From: Fulvivirga imtechensis AK7 | Lineage (GTDB): Bacteria; Bacteroidota; Bacteroidia; Cytophagales; Cyclobacteriaceae | Assembly (NCBI RefSeq): GCF_000331535.1 | Contig: NZ_AMZN01000026.1 | Coordinates: forward strand, 1 to 64,000 | Length of the DNA stretch: 64,000 nucleotides | Direction: 5' to 3' | In this document: piece after piece, positions 1-7,839 of the stretch | Numbering within the stretch: the stretch's first letter is position 1 | Layout of the letters: each line of letters begins with the position of its first letter | Program-made: the position numbers and the translations under genes | The notes under the pieces: model-generated | The model's input: only the letters and a program-made list of their open reading frames with translations | Told to the model about the DNA's origin: nothing | Database searches by the model: none

Positions 1-49
1 ATTTTGCCCCTCTGATTAGTATCTTTATATCGAACTCACGTTAAATACA

Positions 50-322
50 TTACACCTCCTCCTGGACAGAAGTACCTTCCGAAAGATCACCCGAAGTCCA
101 TTTCCACCACTCATGAAGCCGGATTTTCCCACCCTCAAGTATTCAGGGGTGGTGACAGGTACCTATCATCAACTGACCAGCAGCATTTACCTGATGGTAC
201 CGTATATCCAGAGAACCGTCCTCGTCAACCAGGGCAATAAGATGGCCGTGCCTGATTTTACTGCCCGAATAAGTATAGGAATTACTTACCGACCGGAATT
301 TTCTGTTGTTGTAGTTGATCAT
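50..322 (-). pseudogene. Decayed small Avidin_like-type gene (family often labelled n-acetylglutamate synthase)
   Basis: Read on the minus strand from an ATG at 322, the frame gives MINYNNRKFRSVSNS, then YSGSKIRHGHLIALVDEDGS, LDIRYHQVNAAGQLM, a TGA stop, and ILEGGKIRLHEWWKWTSGDL ending SVQEEV and TAA. From memory this matches a ~110-aa soluble bacterial family labelled n-acetylglutamate synthase or Avidin_like. Intact members carry about 20 more residues after SVSNS (a GE..SETxFHYxQ stretch) and have STPEIL where this copy reads HP-stop-IL. The gene therefore appears to have an in-frame internal deletion plus a nonsense change, while its 3' half is still well conserved, which suggests recent decay. 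It starts 6 bp after the nhaD stop on the same strand and could be cotranscribed. The label is historical: nothing here resembles ArgA. Confidence 0.78.
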
Positions 323-328
323 ACCTGG

Positions 329-1828
329 CTAAGCAAATGCAAAGAATACAAGCCATACTAACAGGAGCAACGGCAGCAGGAATGGAATAGAAAACCGGAT
401 AATATAACCAAAGAACGATGGCATCTTGATACCGATCTGCTCTGCGATAGATTTCACCATAAAGTTAGGGCCGTTTCCTATGTATGTTAACGCTCCAAAA
501 AACACCGCAGCTATTGAAATAGCCTTTAGGTCCATTACACTGTCATGGAAAGTGCCGCCTTGAGCAAACGCCACGACTTCACTGATCTTGTTAATATTTC
601 CACCTTGTGAAGCCATGGCAGCAGTCAGGAAGTTGATATATGTAGGCGCATTATCCAAAAAGCCAGACAGTATGCCCGTGCCCCAATAGAGTGTGTTATG
701 GTTGATCAGCTTTGCACCTTCGGGAGAAGCCGCAAAACCTCCTACCAGTTCTAACGCAGGCATCATAGTACCGAAAATTCCGATAAATATAAACGCGACT
801 TCGCGAATAGGCTCAAAACTGAATTCATTCCCGGCAATGGCCCCTTTATTGGCAAACTTAAACGACAAAAATGCAACGGAGAACATGATGATCTCTCTTA
901 CAAATGAAAACTTCTGCCCATCGTAATGTATTGCAGGCACCCAGTCTAAAACGTTAGGGTCCAGGAATACAGAGCCTATGACCACGCCAAGCCATACAAA
1001 GTTTCTAAACCCAACAAGTTTGATTTTATTTGTAAACGTAGGTTCCTCATCAGAAAGACCGTAGTTTGAAGTATTGCGCCTGTCAAAGAAATAAAATGTT
1101 GCCAGCAACAGCGCCAGGGCAAATAGCCAGGGAAAAAGATTATGCTCCAATGTCCAGAAGAAAGGAACACCTTTTAAAAACCCCAGAAACAAAGGTGGAT
1201 CTCCGATTGGTGTGAGTGAGCCCCCCACATTACTTACTATAAAGATGAAGAATATAATATGATAAGCTTTAATCCGGGTTTTATTCAACCTGATAAAAGG
1301 CCTGATCAATAGCATTGATGCCCCTGTGGTACCAATGAGATTAGAAATAATGGCCCCGGTAAGCAGGATAATTAAATTAGCAAGAGGGGTTGCCTTTTTA
1401 TCCACATCAATCATAATACCTCCTGAGGCAATGTAAAGGGAAGCCAGCAGGGCTATGAACTGTACATACTCAGCTAAAGCATGCACCGGCCCGTGTACGT
1501 TATGTAGAGCAAAGAGATAATAAAGCACAACCATTACGGCCAATACAACCGCAATGATCGGATAGTTTTTATGCCAGAAATGTTCGTAAAACAATGGGCC
1601 GGTGGCAATCATCAACAACAACAGTACAAATGGAATTACTGTCCAGCCCGGGGGAGCATGGTGTGCCTCATCGGCTTCATGTTCTTCTTCCACCTGGTCG
1701 TGCGTCTCATCTTGTACAACTTCCTGCCTGTCTGCCTGGCCGGAATTTGAAGACTGTGCCCCGTATGAAGGCGATCCCATGAGAAATAAAATGCTGATGA
1801 ATAAGATGGTATAGAGTGCTTTTTTCAC
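329..1828 (-). CDS. nhaD: Sodium/proton antiporter, NhaD family
   Basis: NhaD-type inner-membrane antiporter that exchanges Na+ (or Li+) for H+ in pH and salt homeostasis. The frame stays open to an ATG at 1921, but the GTG at 1828 places a clean signal-like helix (KKALYTILFISILFLMGSPS) at the N-terminus and gives 499 aa, near the family's usual length; I prefer it. The signal segment is followed by an acidic, His-rich stretch (around residues 25-60) and then about a dozen hydrophobic segments. Family-typical membrane stretches include TGAIISNLIGTTGASMLLIR, GGSLTPIGDPPLF and FLDNAPTYINF. The acidic segment would be periplasmic or a loop; its role is unknown. A decayed small gene follows 6 bp downstream. 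Confidence 0.93.
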   Translation of the reverse strand: MKKALYTILFISILFLMGSPSYGAQSSNSGQADRQEVVQDETHDQVEEEHEADEAHHAPPGWTVIPFVLLLLMIATGPLFYEHFWHKNYPIIAVVLAVMVVLYYLFALHNVHGPVHALAEYVQFIALLASLYIASGGIMIDVDKKATPLANLIILLTGAIISNLIGTTGASMLLIRPFIRLNKTRIKAYHIIFFIFIVSNVGGSLTPIGDPPLFLGFLKGVPFFWTLEHNLFPWLFALALLLATFYFFDRRNTSNYGLSDEEPTFTNKIKLVGFRNFVWLGVVIGSVFLDPNVLDWVPAIHYDGQKFSFVREIIMFSVAFLSFKFANKGAIAGNEFSFEPIREVAFIFIGIFGTMMPALELVGGFAASPEGAKLINHNTLYWGTGILSGFLDNAPTYINFLTAAMASQGGNINKISEVVAFAQGGTFHDSVMDLKAISIAAVFFGALTYIGNGPNFMVKSIAEQIGIKMPSFFGYIIRFSIPFLLPLLLLVWLVFFAFA

Positions 1829-2334
1829 GAAGACGTGCTTTTTTGTGCTAAAAATAACAGAAATATTCCTTCTTAGGCAATTTATCCCGTTGATTAAGGG
1901 TTCGCTGCCAAAGGTATACATATTGACTCAATTTCTACGACCGAGACATTGGCTATTTGAGTTTTTATTTCACCTGGTAAGTTTCTATTCGTTAATCTTT
2001 CAGCCATATCTGAAGTATCTTAAATCTTCCAGACTCACCTCAGATAACAAGCTTCACTGCCATGGTTTGAGCAGTGGCCCTCCCAGCAGAGAGTTGATCA
2101 CCACTCCACTCGAGCGTCCTTCTCTGGATCGCTCCTTTCAAAATAATCTCAGGCTTTTTACCCTCAAACTTGATTTGAAGTCCTTCATAGACAATTTAGT
2201 GCGGCCCAAATCTACAAAAAAACTTGTTTTTCCTATTAGCGCAGAGGAGCGCTTCTCAATGACAGATAAAAAAAAGGGCATAGAATCACCCTTAAGACAT
2301 TAATATTTTATATTCATATCCCAAAAATAAAGGA
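1829..2334. other. About 500 bp without a recognisable gene
   Basis: This stretch separates nhaD from the lanthipeptide-type gene. A plus-strand frame (1845-2303) is open but its 152 residues resemble nothing and it runs antisense over the nhaD start. On the minus strand a 51-codon stretch with no start codon (2195 to 2040, containing YEGLQIKFEGKKPEIILKGA) looks more protein-like, with stops on both sides. It may be a gene remnant, but I could not name a family. I see no convincing RNA gene. Confidence 0.4.
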
Positions 2335-2544
2335 CTAGACGATGTGGAACTCACAGCCCGAGCCTAGTCCGGTAGCTTCGTCACAATCCACAGGATTGGT
2401 TTCCGAGCAATGTGCCTCATCGCTCATAATTCCAATAGGCATGATGCTACGCCCGCCAACAACTGTTTTGGCACACGCCTGTGATACTGAAGTAACAAAG
2501 CTCTCTACTTTCAGAGTTTCAATATTTAGCTTTCTCCGACTCAT
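2335..2544 (-). CDS. Lanthipeptide-type RiPP precursor (pinensin-like leader)
   Basis: A 69-aa peptide. Residues 1-31 look like the leader of Bacteroidota class I lanthipeptides of the pinensin type: a basic start, then KLNIETLKVESFVTS and a Gly-Gly at 30-31 (KTVVGG) that would be the processing site. The candidate core (32-69) has three Cys (46, 54, 64) and several Ser/Thr (33, 41, 47, 49, 58, 62) that could be dehydrated and cross-linked. Assignment rests on the LKVxSFVTS leader motif, which I recall from pinensin precursors; the core itself is not one I recognise. No LanB dehydratase, LanC cyclase or peptidase-containing exporter lies in this window, so modification enzymes would have to be elsewhere. 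The start is the only ATG in frame. Confidence 0.72.
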   Translation of the reverse strand: MSRRKLNIETLKVESFVTSVSQACAKTVVGGRSIMPIGIMSDEAHCSETNPVDCDEATGLGSGCEFHIV

Positions 2545-2593
2545 AGTAACTGACCTTTTGTTACTATAAAAAATACGAAATTTAAGGGAGATT

Positions 2594-3670
2594 TCAAATG
2601 ACTATCAAAGTACCCCCACAATTATCACGCATAGCCCCTGTTACACTAGAAAGGCAATTAACTTCAGACCTCAACCTAAGTACGCCCAGAAAGGCAAAAA
2701 TAATGGCCTCTTTATAGCTGATGATCTCTGCTGAAGGTACTTCAACGACAATATTGGCGGGCAAATAAGCTTTCATACGTTCTATCAAATAGTTGTTAAA
2801 AGCTCCCCCTCCGGTGATTAACAGCCTCCCGGTCCGGCCCGTCTGGCTGATAAGTTGTGCTATTTGATAGCTGATATGTTCCACTATTGTATACATCAAG
2901 TCGACCACCGGGCTGCTGTTGCTTTCCAATAATGACAAAACTTCCGCCCTTACCCATTCATAACCTAAAGATTTAGGACCTGACAGGCTGTAATATTTTA
3001 ATGCATTAAGTTCCCGAAGCAGATCAGGAATAAGTCGCCCACTGCGAGCCATATCACCGCCTGCATCATAAGGCATGCCTTCCTTAGCCGCCAAATAATT
3101 CAAAGGCATGTTACCTGGACAAATATCCAGCGCATAACGTACTCCACCGGATTCATATGAGATATTCACAATACCTCCCAGATTGAGACAGAAATCGTAT
3201 TTATGAAAGAGTAATTGATCTCCGATAGGCACCAGCGGGGCGCCCTGACCACCCAACGCTACATCCAGCGACCGGAAATCAAAAACCACCGGTAGGCCCG
3301 TAACAGCAGCCAGTGTGCTTCCCTTACCGATCTGCAAAGTTATTCCCCTTTCCGGCTGGTGAAAGATCGTATGCCCATGAGAGGCTATCAGGTCTGGTGA
3401 AAGATCGTGCTTTCTAATAAAAGTATTAACTCCCTTGCCCATCCACAGCGCCAATTGCACGTCCAAAGCGGTTAATTCCAAGCCGGATAATTCCGTTCCC
3501 GATTGCAATTTTTCGTGAAGTTCCCGCTGATATTCGATAGTTTCAGCTTTTTGAAGTATAAACGACCATCTGCCATCTTCCCGTGTAAATTCACAATAAG
3601 CTATATCAAGTCCATCCAAAGACGTTCCCGACATTAGCCCTATTACTTTATAGTTGTCATTATTTTTCAT
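2594..3670 (-). CDS. anmK: Anhydro-N-acetylmuramic acid kinase
   Basis: Phosphorylates and hydrates 1,6-anhydroMurNAc released by peptidoglycan turnover, giving MurNAc-6-P for cell-wall recycling; cytoplasmic. The N-terminal phosphate-binding motif GLMSGTSLDGLD is at residues 11-22, and SHGHTIFHQPE, NLGGIVNISY and LITGGGAFNNYLIERM follow in the order expected of the ASKHA kinase fold. At 358 aa it is near full family length. It is divergent from coaX, with 112 bp between them. A TAATTTTG box read toward coaX overlaps the first codons of this gene. Confidence 0.95.
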   Translation of the reverse strand: MKNNDNYKVIGLMSGTSLDGLDIAYCEFTREDGRWSFILQKAETIEYQRELHEKLQSGTELSGLELTALDVQLALWMGKGVNTFIRKHDLSPDLIASHGHTIFHQPERGITLQIGKGSTLAAVTGLPVVFDFRSLDVALGGQGAPLVPIGDQLLFHKYDFCLNLGGIVNISYESGGVRYALDICPGNMPLNYLAAKEGMPYDAGGDMARSGRLIPDLLRELNALKYYSLSGPKSLGYEWVRAEVLSLLESNSSPVVDLMYTIVEHISYQIAQLISQTGRTGRLLITGGGAFNNYLIERMKAYLPANIVVEVPSAEIISYKEAIIFAFLGVLRLRSEVNCLSSVTGAMRDNCGGTLIVI

Positions 3671-3676
3671 AATTTT
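3647..3676 (+). promoter_or_regulatory. Candidate promoter of the coaX cluster
   Basis: TTTA at 3647-3650, an 18-nt spacer, and TAATTTTG at 3669-3676, one mismatch from the Bacteroidota consensus TTTG-N(17-22)-TAnnTTTG. It overlaps the start of the divergent anmK and would leave a leader of roughly 100 nt before coaX. Prediction from motif only. Confidence 0.4.
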
Positions 3677-3782
3677 GCACCGTTCAAAAAGCTATAAGCA
3701 CTAGTTAGTCCTCACAAAACCGGATGTCAAGTGGTGGCCCGCTGATTTCTAAACAATTAGAATACCCAGACAAAGACCAAAA

Positions 3783-4493
3783 ATGAATTTAGCACTTGAT
3801 TTCGGTAATACTTTTGCAAAAGCCGGCCTTTTTGAAGGTTCCATGCTGCAAAAGGTGATTACCGATGTTAAGTTAGATCATTTACCCGACATCGTTGGCA
3901 CATATGCCCCGGATAACATAATCATAAGCTCTGTGAGTGTCAAACCTTCAGATATTGTCAGTCGTTTAGGTGGTGAAGGCGCTTTGATCCTGAGACACGA
4001 TATTCCATTGCCATTCAAAATAGCATACAAAACTCCCGATACCCTGGGATTGGACCGGATAGCGGCTGTAGCTGGAGCCCAGGAAATGCTTCCCGGAGCT
4101 AATTGCCTGGTAATAGATACCGGCACATGTTTTACTTATGATCTCCTCGATAGCCAGGGTATTTATCATGGTGGCGGTATTTCCCCGGGTATAAAAATGA
4201 GATTCCAGGCCCTGCATACTTTTACAGCCAATCTGCCGTTGATAAACTTTGAAGAAGAAACACCCCTGATCGGGCAGTCCACAAAAGGCTCCATTTTGAG
4301 CGGTGTAGTAAACGGCACGATAGCCGAAATTACTGAAATAATTCGCCAGTATTGCGATAAATTTGCAGATTTGCAGATTATAATGTGCGGTGGGGACGCT
4401 AAATTCTTTGAAAACAGACTTAAAGCTAGCATATTTGCAGCCCCTGAATTGGTTCTTAGGGGTTTAAACCGGATTTTACTTTACAATGTGTAA
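3783..4493 (+). CDS. coaX: Type III pantothenate kinase
   Basis: Catalyses the first committed step of CoA synthesis, phosphorylating pantothenate with ATP; cytoplasmic. The P-loop-like DFGNT is at 6-10, the conserved TLGLDR at 87-92 and DTGTCFTYD at 112-120, all diagnostic of CoaX rather than CoaA. At 236 aa it is slightly short but complete for Bacteroidota. Its last codons overlap the start of the next gene by 8 bp, consistent with translational coupling. It heads a run of same-strand genes for outer-membrane and LPS-transport functions. Confidence 0.96.
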   Translation: MNLALDFGNTFAKAGLFEGSMLQKVITDVKLDHLPDIVGTYAPDNIIISSVSVKPSDIVSRLGGEGALILRHDIPLPFKIAYKTPDTLGLDRIAAVAGAQEMLPGANCLVIDTGTCFTYDLLDSQGIYHGGGISPGIKMRFQALHTFTANLPLINFEEETPLIGQSTKGSILSGVVNGTIAEITEIIRQYCDKFADLQIIMCGGDAKFFENRLKASIFAAPELVLRGLNRILLYNV

Positions 4494-5763
4494 GTACAAA
4501 AAAAATATTCTATTTACAATTGCCGTATGCTTCATCACTTTTTCTGCTTGGGGGCAGGCTGCCAAATCGCCATTTATGGCCAGGGGAATTGGCGACATCT
4601 ATGATATGGGATTAGTCCATAATCAGGGGATGGGTGGTATCGGCATCAGCAACGGCAACTTTTGGTACCTCAATAACCTTAATCCCGCACTGTTACCCTA
4701 CAATTCGCTCACTGTTTTTTCCGCTGGATTTATTGGCGAAAACCGCACCGTTGAAAATGCTGCCGCATCAGAAAGTAACGGTGGTGGAAACCTGAACTAC
4801 CTCGCCACGGCTTTTCCCATCAAGCCGGGATGGTGGACTACCTCAATAGGTTTGATGCCCTATAGCAACGTGGATTATAAATTTAGTTATGTAGATCAGG
4901 TGCAGGGAGCTGATACGGAAGCAAGAATAACAGAAGCAGGCTCGGGAGGCTTTAATCAATTTTATTGGTCCAATGGTGTAGCGGTAAATAAATATCTATA
5001 TGTAGGTTTAAAGGCCACATATTTATTCAGCTCCATTGAAACGGATTTTTCGAATCGATTATTGGATGGCAATGTTGCTACCAGTTTTTCTCCAACAAAG
5101 CGCGAAAGACTGAATGCATCCGATTTCCTTTTCACAGCAGGTATTGCTCTGAACAAAGATTCTATCTTTAACAATAGGATCCATTTGAAAGTAGGCCTAA
5201 CTTATGATTTTAAATCAGATATTAATGCTAAGCTATTTGAGACCTGGGGGCTTGAGGTATTGGATCAGCGCGTGTTCCTGGATACATTAAGAGATGACTC
5301 CCGTGGCAATATTACCATACCTCAGGCTATAGGCGCAGGCATTTCGTTAAACAACGGATTAAAATGGAGCGCAGGTATCGATGTCAGAATGCAGCAATGG
5401 ACCGATTATAAGGATTTTGATGGCAATAGTGATGATTTTTTAGGAAATTCATTCAAAATAGCGCTGGGGGGTGAGTTTGCTCCTGATCCCGGCTCTGTGA
5501 GCAGCTATCTCAAAAGGGTCACCTATAGAATGGGTTTTTCTTATGAAGAGACCCCTTATGTGATCAACGGTAAGCAAGTTAAAGACTTTGGCATTAATTT
5601 TGGCTGGTCTTTACCAGTGGGTCGTTTTTCCAGTCTTGATATGGCTTTCAAATATGGAAGACGAGGAAATGTGGATGATAACCTGATCGCTGAGAGTTAC
5701 TACAAGGCGTACCTCGGCATCAACTTCAACGACCAATGGTTTATTAAGAGAAAATATGATTAA
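4486..5763 (+). CDS. Outer-membrane beta-barrel protein, FadL/OmpP1-like
   Basis: A 425-aa exported protein with a signal peptide (KKNILFTIAVCFITFSAWGQ) followed by a sequence dominated by alternating hydrophobic/aromatic strands, typical of a long beta-barrel. The first mature residues (KSPFMARGIGDI, then GGIGISNGNFWYLNNLNPAL) recall the N-terminal plug-like segment of FadL-type transporters, which import hydrophobic molecules. The barrel ends in a charged tail rather than the classic terminal Phe. It overlaps coaX by 8 bp and is followed 16 bp later by a TPR protein. In my recollection this gene order recurs in Cytophagales, but substrate and partner are unknown. Confidence 0.75.
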   Translation: MCKYKKNILFTIAVCFITFSAWGQAAKSPFMARGIGDIYDMGLVHNQGMGGIGISNGNFWYLNNLNPALLPYNSLTVFSAGFIGENRTVENAAASESNGGGNLNYLATAFPIKPGWWTTSIGLMPYSNVDYKFSYVDQVQGADTEARITEAGSGGFNQFYWSNGVAVNKYLYVGLKATYLFSSIETDFSNRLLDGNVATSFSPTKRERLNASDFLFTAGIALNKDSIFNNRIHLKVGLTYDFKSDINAKLFETWGLEVLDQRVFLDTLRDDSRGNITIPQAIGAGISLNNGLKWSAGIDVRMQQWTDYKDFDGNSDDFLGNSFKIALGGEFAPDPGSVSSYLKRVTYRMGFSYEETPYVINGKQVKDFGINFGWSLPVGRFSSLDMAFKYGRRGNVDDNLIAESYYKAYLGINFNDQWFIKRKYD

Positions 5764-5779
5764 GTAATTTAATATAGTT

Positions 5780-7084
5780 ATGAACAGTAAAATGATGAAA
5801 CGCATCTTATTATTAGGAGCTATCGCATTGATGCCCTTTTTTGCACAGGCACAATGTGAAGGTTGGAACTGGCCGGAAGACAGATCTTCGGCTGAAGAGA
5901 AAAACGTTCTTTATACAGATGCCCTAAGAAACGGAGACTTTCAGGCTGCAAAAGCCCCTCATCTGTGGTTGCTGAAAAATGCACCATCATTAAATACCTC
6001 CATTTATATCAATGGCGAGAAAATATACAAGGGCCTGATCGAGGAAACAAAAGATGAAGAAAAACAACAGGTTTATATCGACTCTCTAATGTTGATCTAT
6101 GATATGAGAATTGCAAATTGTAACGAGAAGGCCGATGTTATGGCGCGTAAGGCTTATTCTGCATATCGATATAACGTGAAGAAAAAGAATGAACTGCAAA
6201 ACGTATTGAAGCTGTTTGATGAGGCATATTCACTTAATGGCGATAATGTAGACTATTATATGCATGTTCCCTACATGAGTGTGGTGGTTTACAACAAAAA
6301 ATATCTTGACAACCTTTCTGATACTGAGATCCTTGAGAGGTATGACAAGATCATGGAAGTGATCGATCACAATATTAACCAGGGCGGCAAATACGCTGAC
6401 AAGCTATCTGATTATAAAGGAACAATCGATGGTTTATTGGTAAGCGTGGTGGACGTGAACTGTGATTTCGTTAGAACAAACCTTGCTCCCAAATTTGAGA
6501 AAAATCCTAATGACCTGAAACTGGCTAAAAAGATCTTTGCCTTTATGCTTAATGGCAAATGTACTGATGATCCTTTATGGCTTGAGGCCGGGAAAGTGAT
6601 CCAGGACCAGGAACCAAGCTATGGATTGGCTAAAAACCTGGGGCTGAAGTTTAAAGGCAGTGGAGAAAACGAAAGAGCTGAAAAATACTTCAACAGCGCT
6701 CTTGAACTTACGGAAGATCCTGCTCAAAAAGCTGAGATGTACATCATGCTAGGTTCTATGAAAAGTGGCGCTGCGGCCAGAGATATGTATAGAAAAGCAC
6801 TTTCTGTAGATCCTGCCAACAAAGATGCTTATTCTGCGATTGGAAACCTGTACTTTAACAGCTTCAACCAGTGTAAGGAAGAAAAAGATATTGTAAAGGA
6901 CAGAGCGGTATTCCTGGCAGCTTACGATATGTTTGAGAGAGCTGGTAATACAAGAGGAATGCAGTCTGCACAAGAGCAATTTCCTTCGAAAGAAGAGATC
7001 TTCTCATACGATTATACTAAAGGAGATAAGTTAACTGTCAACTGCTGGATCAATGAGACTACCACTATCAGAAGTAGAGATTGA
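5780..7084 (+). CDS. Exported tetratricopeptide-repeat protein
   Basis: A 434-aa protein with signal peptide MKRILLLGAIALMPFFAQAQ (best start may be the third Met) and a mostly helical body. TPR-like units are clearest at residues 285-380, for example the stretches containing AEKYFNSALELTEDPAQKAE and AARDMYRKALSVDPANKDAY. TPRs are protein-protein interaction scaffolds; here it is predicted to be periplasmic. Position between an outer-membrane barrel gene and lptC suggests a role in envelope assembly, but this is inference. A strong hairpin terminator follows directly, although lptC resumes only 60 bp on. Confidence 0.8.
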   Translation: MNSKMMKRILLLGAIALMPFFAQAQCEGWNWPEDRSSAEEKNVLYTDALRNGDFQAAKAPHLWLLKNAPSLNTSIYINGEKIYKGLIEETKDEEKQQVYIDSLMLIYDMRIANCNEKADVMARKAYSAYRYNVKKKNELQNVLKLFDEAYSLNGDNVDYYMHVPYMSVVVYNKKYLDNLSDTEILERYDKIMEVIDHNINQGGKYADKLSDYKGTIDGLLVSVVDVNCDFVRTNLAPKFEKNPNDLKLAKKIFAFMLNGKCTDDPLWLEAGKVIQDQEPSYGLAKNLGLKFKGSGENERAEKYFNSALELTEDPAQKAEMYIMLGSMKSGAAARDMYRKALSVDPANKDAYSAIGNLYFNSFNQCKEEKDIVKDRAVFLAAYDMFERAGNTRGMQSAQEQFPSKEEIFSYDYTKGDKLTVNCWINETTTIRSRD

Positions 7085-7101
7085 GAACCGGTAAAAAAAA
7101 T

Positions 7102-7139
7102 AAAAGGCCGTAGAGAAATATTCTCTGTGGCCTTTTTTA
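7102..7139 (+). terminator. Rho-independent terminator after the TPR gene
   Basis: Arms at 7102-7117 and 7121-7136 pair over 16 positions (two G-T wobbles) with a 3-nt loop and a run of six T. It ends just before the lptC start at 7144, so lptC may depend on read-through or on its own promoter. Confidence 0.8.
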
Positions 7140-7143
7140 CTTC

Positions 7144-7674
7144 ATGAAAAAACCATTCTTTATAATATTTTTGTTACTTACATTCGCTTCCTGCGATAAA
7201 AGTGATCATGTCCCCAAAGACCTCCAGCCATATACAGGGCCATTGCGTGAGGCTGAAAATATAGAACTATACTACAGCGAATCGGCTACTGTGAAGGTAA
7301 AACTAACCGCTAAGAAGATGCTGGAGTTCGCCAACGGCAACCAGGAATTCCCTGAGGGACTGTATATGGAATTTTTCAATGAAGCCGGCAAGATGACCTC
7401 CACCCTGAGGGCTAATGAAGCCATTTATACCAAAGAACAAGATGTATGGAGAGGACGCGGAGATGTAGAGATAAAAAGCATTGAGAATAACCAACAGCTT
7501 AATACAGAAGAGCTTTTTTGGAAACCCGACCAGGAAAGAATGTATACAGATAAATTCGTTACTATCAAATTACCTGATCAGGTGCTGTACGGGCGTGGAC
7601 TTACCGCAAAGCAAGACTTCTCCTCATATGAAATAACGGAGCCGGAAGGTATATTTTACCTGGAAGATGAATAA
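7144..7674 (+). CDS. lptC: LPS export ABC transporter periplasmic protein LptC
   Basis: LptC passes lipopolysaccharide from the LptBFG transporter to the periplasmic bridge (LptA). The 176-aa protein begins with a lipoprotein signal (lipobox FASC, Cys17), common for Bacteroidota LptC, and continues with the beta-jellyroll pattern of the OstA/LptC fold: residues ~60-165 hold ANEAIYTKEQDVWRGRGDVE and ITEPEGIFYL. Its last codons overlap the start of the next small gene by 8 bp. The surrounding membrane and foldase genes fit an envelope-biogenesis cluster. Confidence 0.87.
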   Translation: MKKPFFIIFLLLTFASCDKSDHVPKDLQPYTGPLREAENIELYYSESATVKVKLTAKKMLEFANGNQEFPEGLYMEFFNEAGKMTSTLRANEAIYTKEQDVWRGRGDVEIKSIENNQQLNTEELFWKPDQERMYTDKFVTIKLPDQVLYGRGLTAKQDFSSYEITEPEGIFYLEDE

Positions 7675-7837
7675 ATTAGTTCCTACCCTCATATTGTCAG
7701 CATGCGTTGCCCTTTTTGTAATTGGTATTCATCAGTTGATGACAGTGGGATTCGCCTTCTCGTATTGGATTTTTATGTTATGCGTGAGTCTCTTATTTTT
7801 ATATAAACTTATAAAAGACAAAAAAGACAAATCCTGA
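7667..7837 (+). CDS. Small two-helix membrane protein, unknown function
   Basis: A 56-aa open frame from ATG 7667 to TGA 7837. It overlaps lptC by 8 bp and ends 2 bp before the next gene, so it is tightly embedded in the operon. It has two hydrophobic helices (residues 4-24, LVPTLILSACVALFVIGIHQ, and 28-48) followed by a Lys-rich tail (KLIKDKKDKS), which would put both ends in the cytoplasm. No family name known to me. Its position and overlap argue that it is translated, possibly as a small partner of LptC or of the CBS membrane protein that follows. Confidence 0.72.
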   Translation: MNKLVPTLILSACVALFVIGIHQLMTVGFAFSYWIFMLCVSLLFLYKLIKDKKDKS

Positions 7838-7839
7838 TA

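Noticed and set aside
50-322. Label n-acetylglutamate synthase as an arginine-biosynthesis gene
   Set aside because: The family is a small beta-barrel type unrelated to ArgA; the name is historical.
113-361. Plus-strand open frame of 82 codons
   Set aside because: It is the antisense shadow of the decayed gene at 50-322 and of the nhaD end.
1845-2303. Plus-strand open frame of 152 codons
   Set aside because: It overlaps the nhaD start in antisense, has an unnatural composition, and resembles no family.
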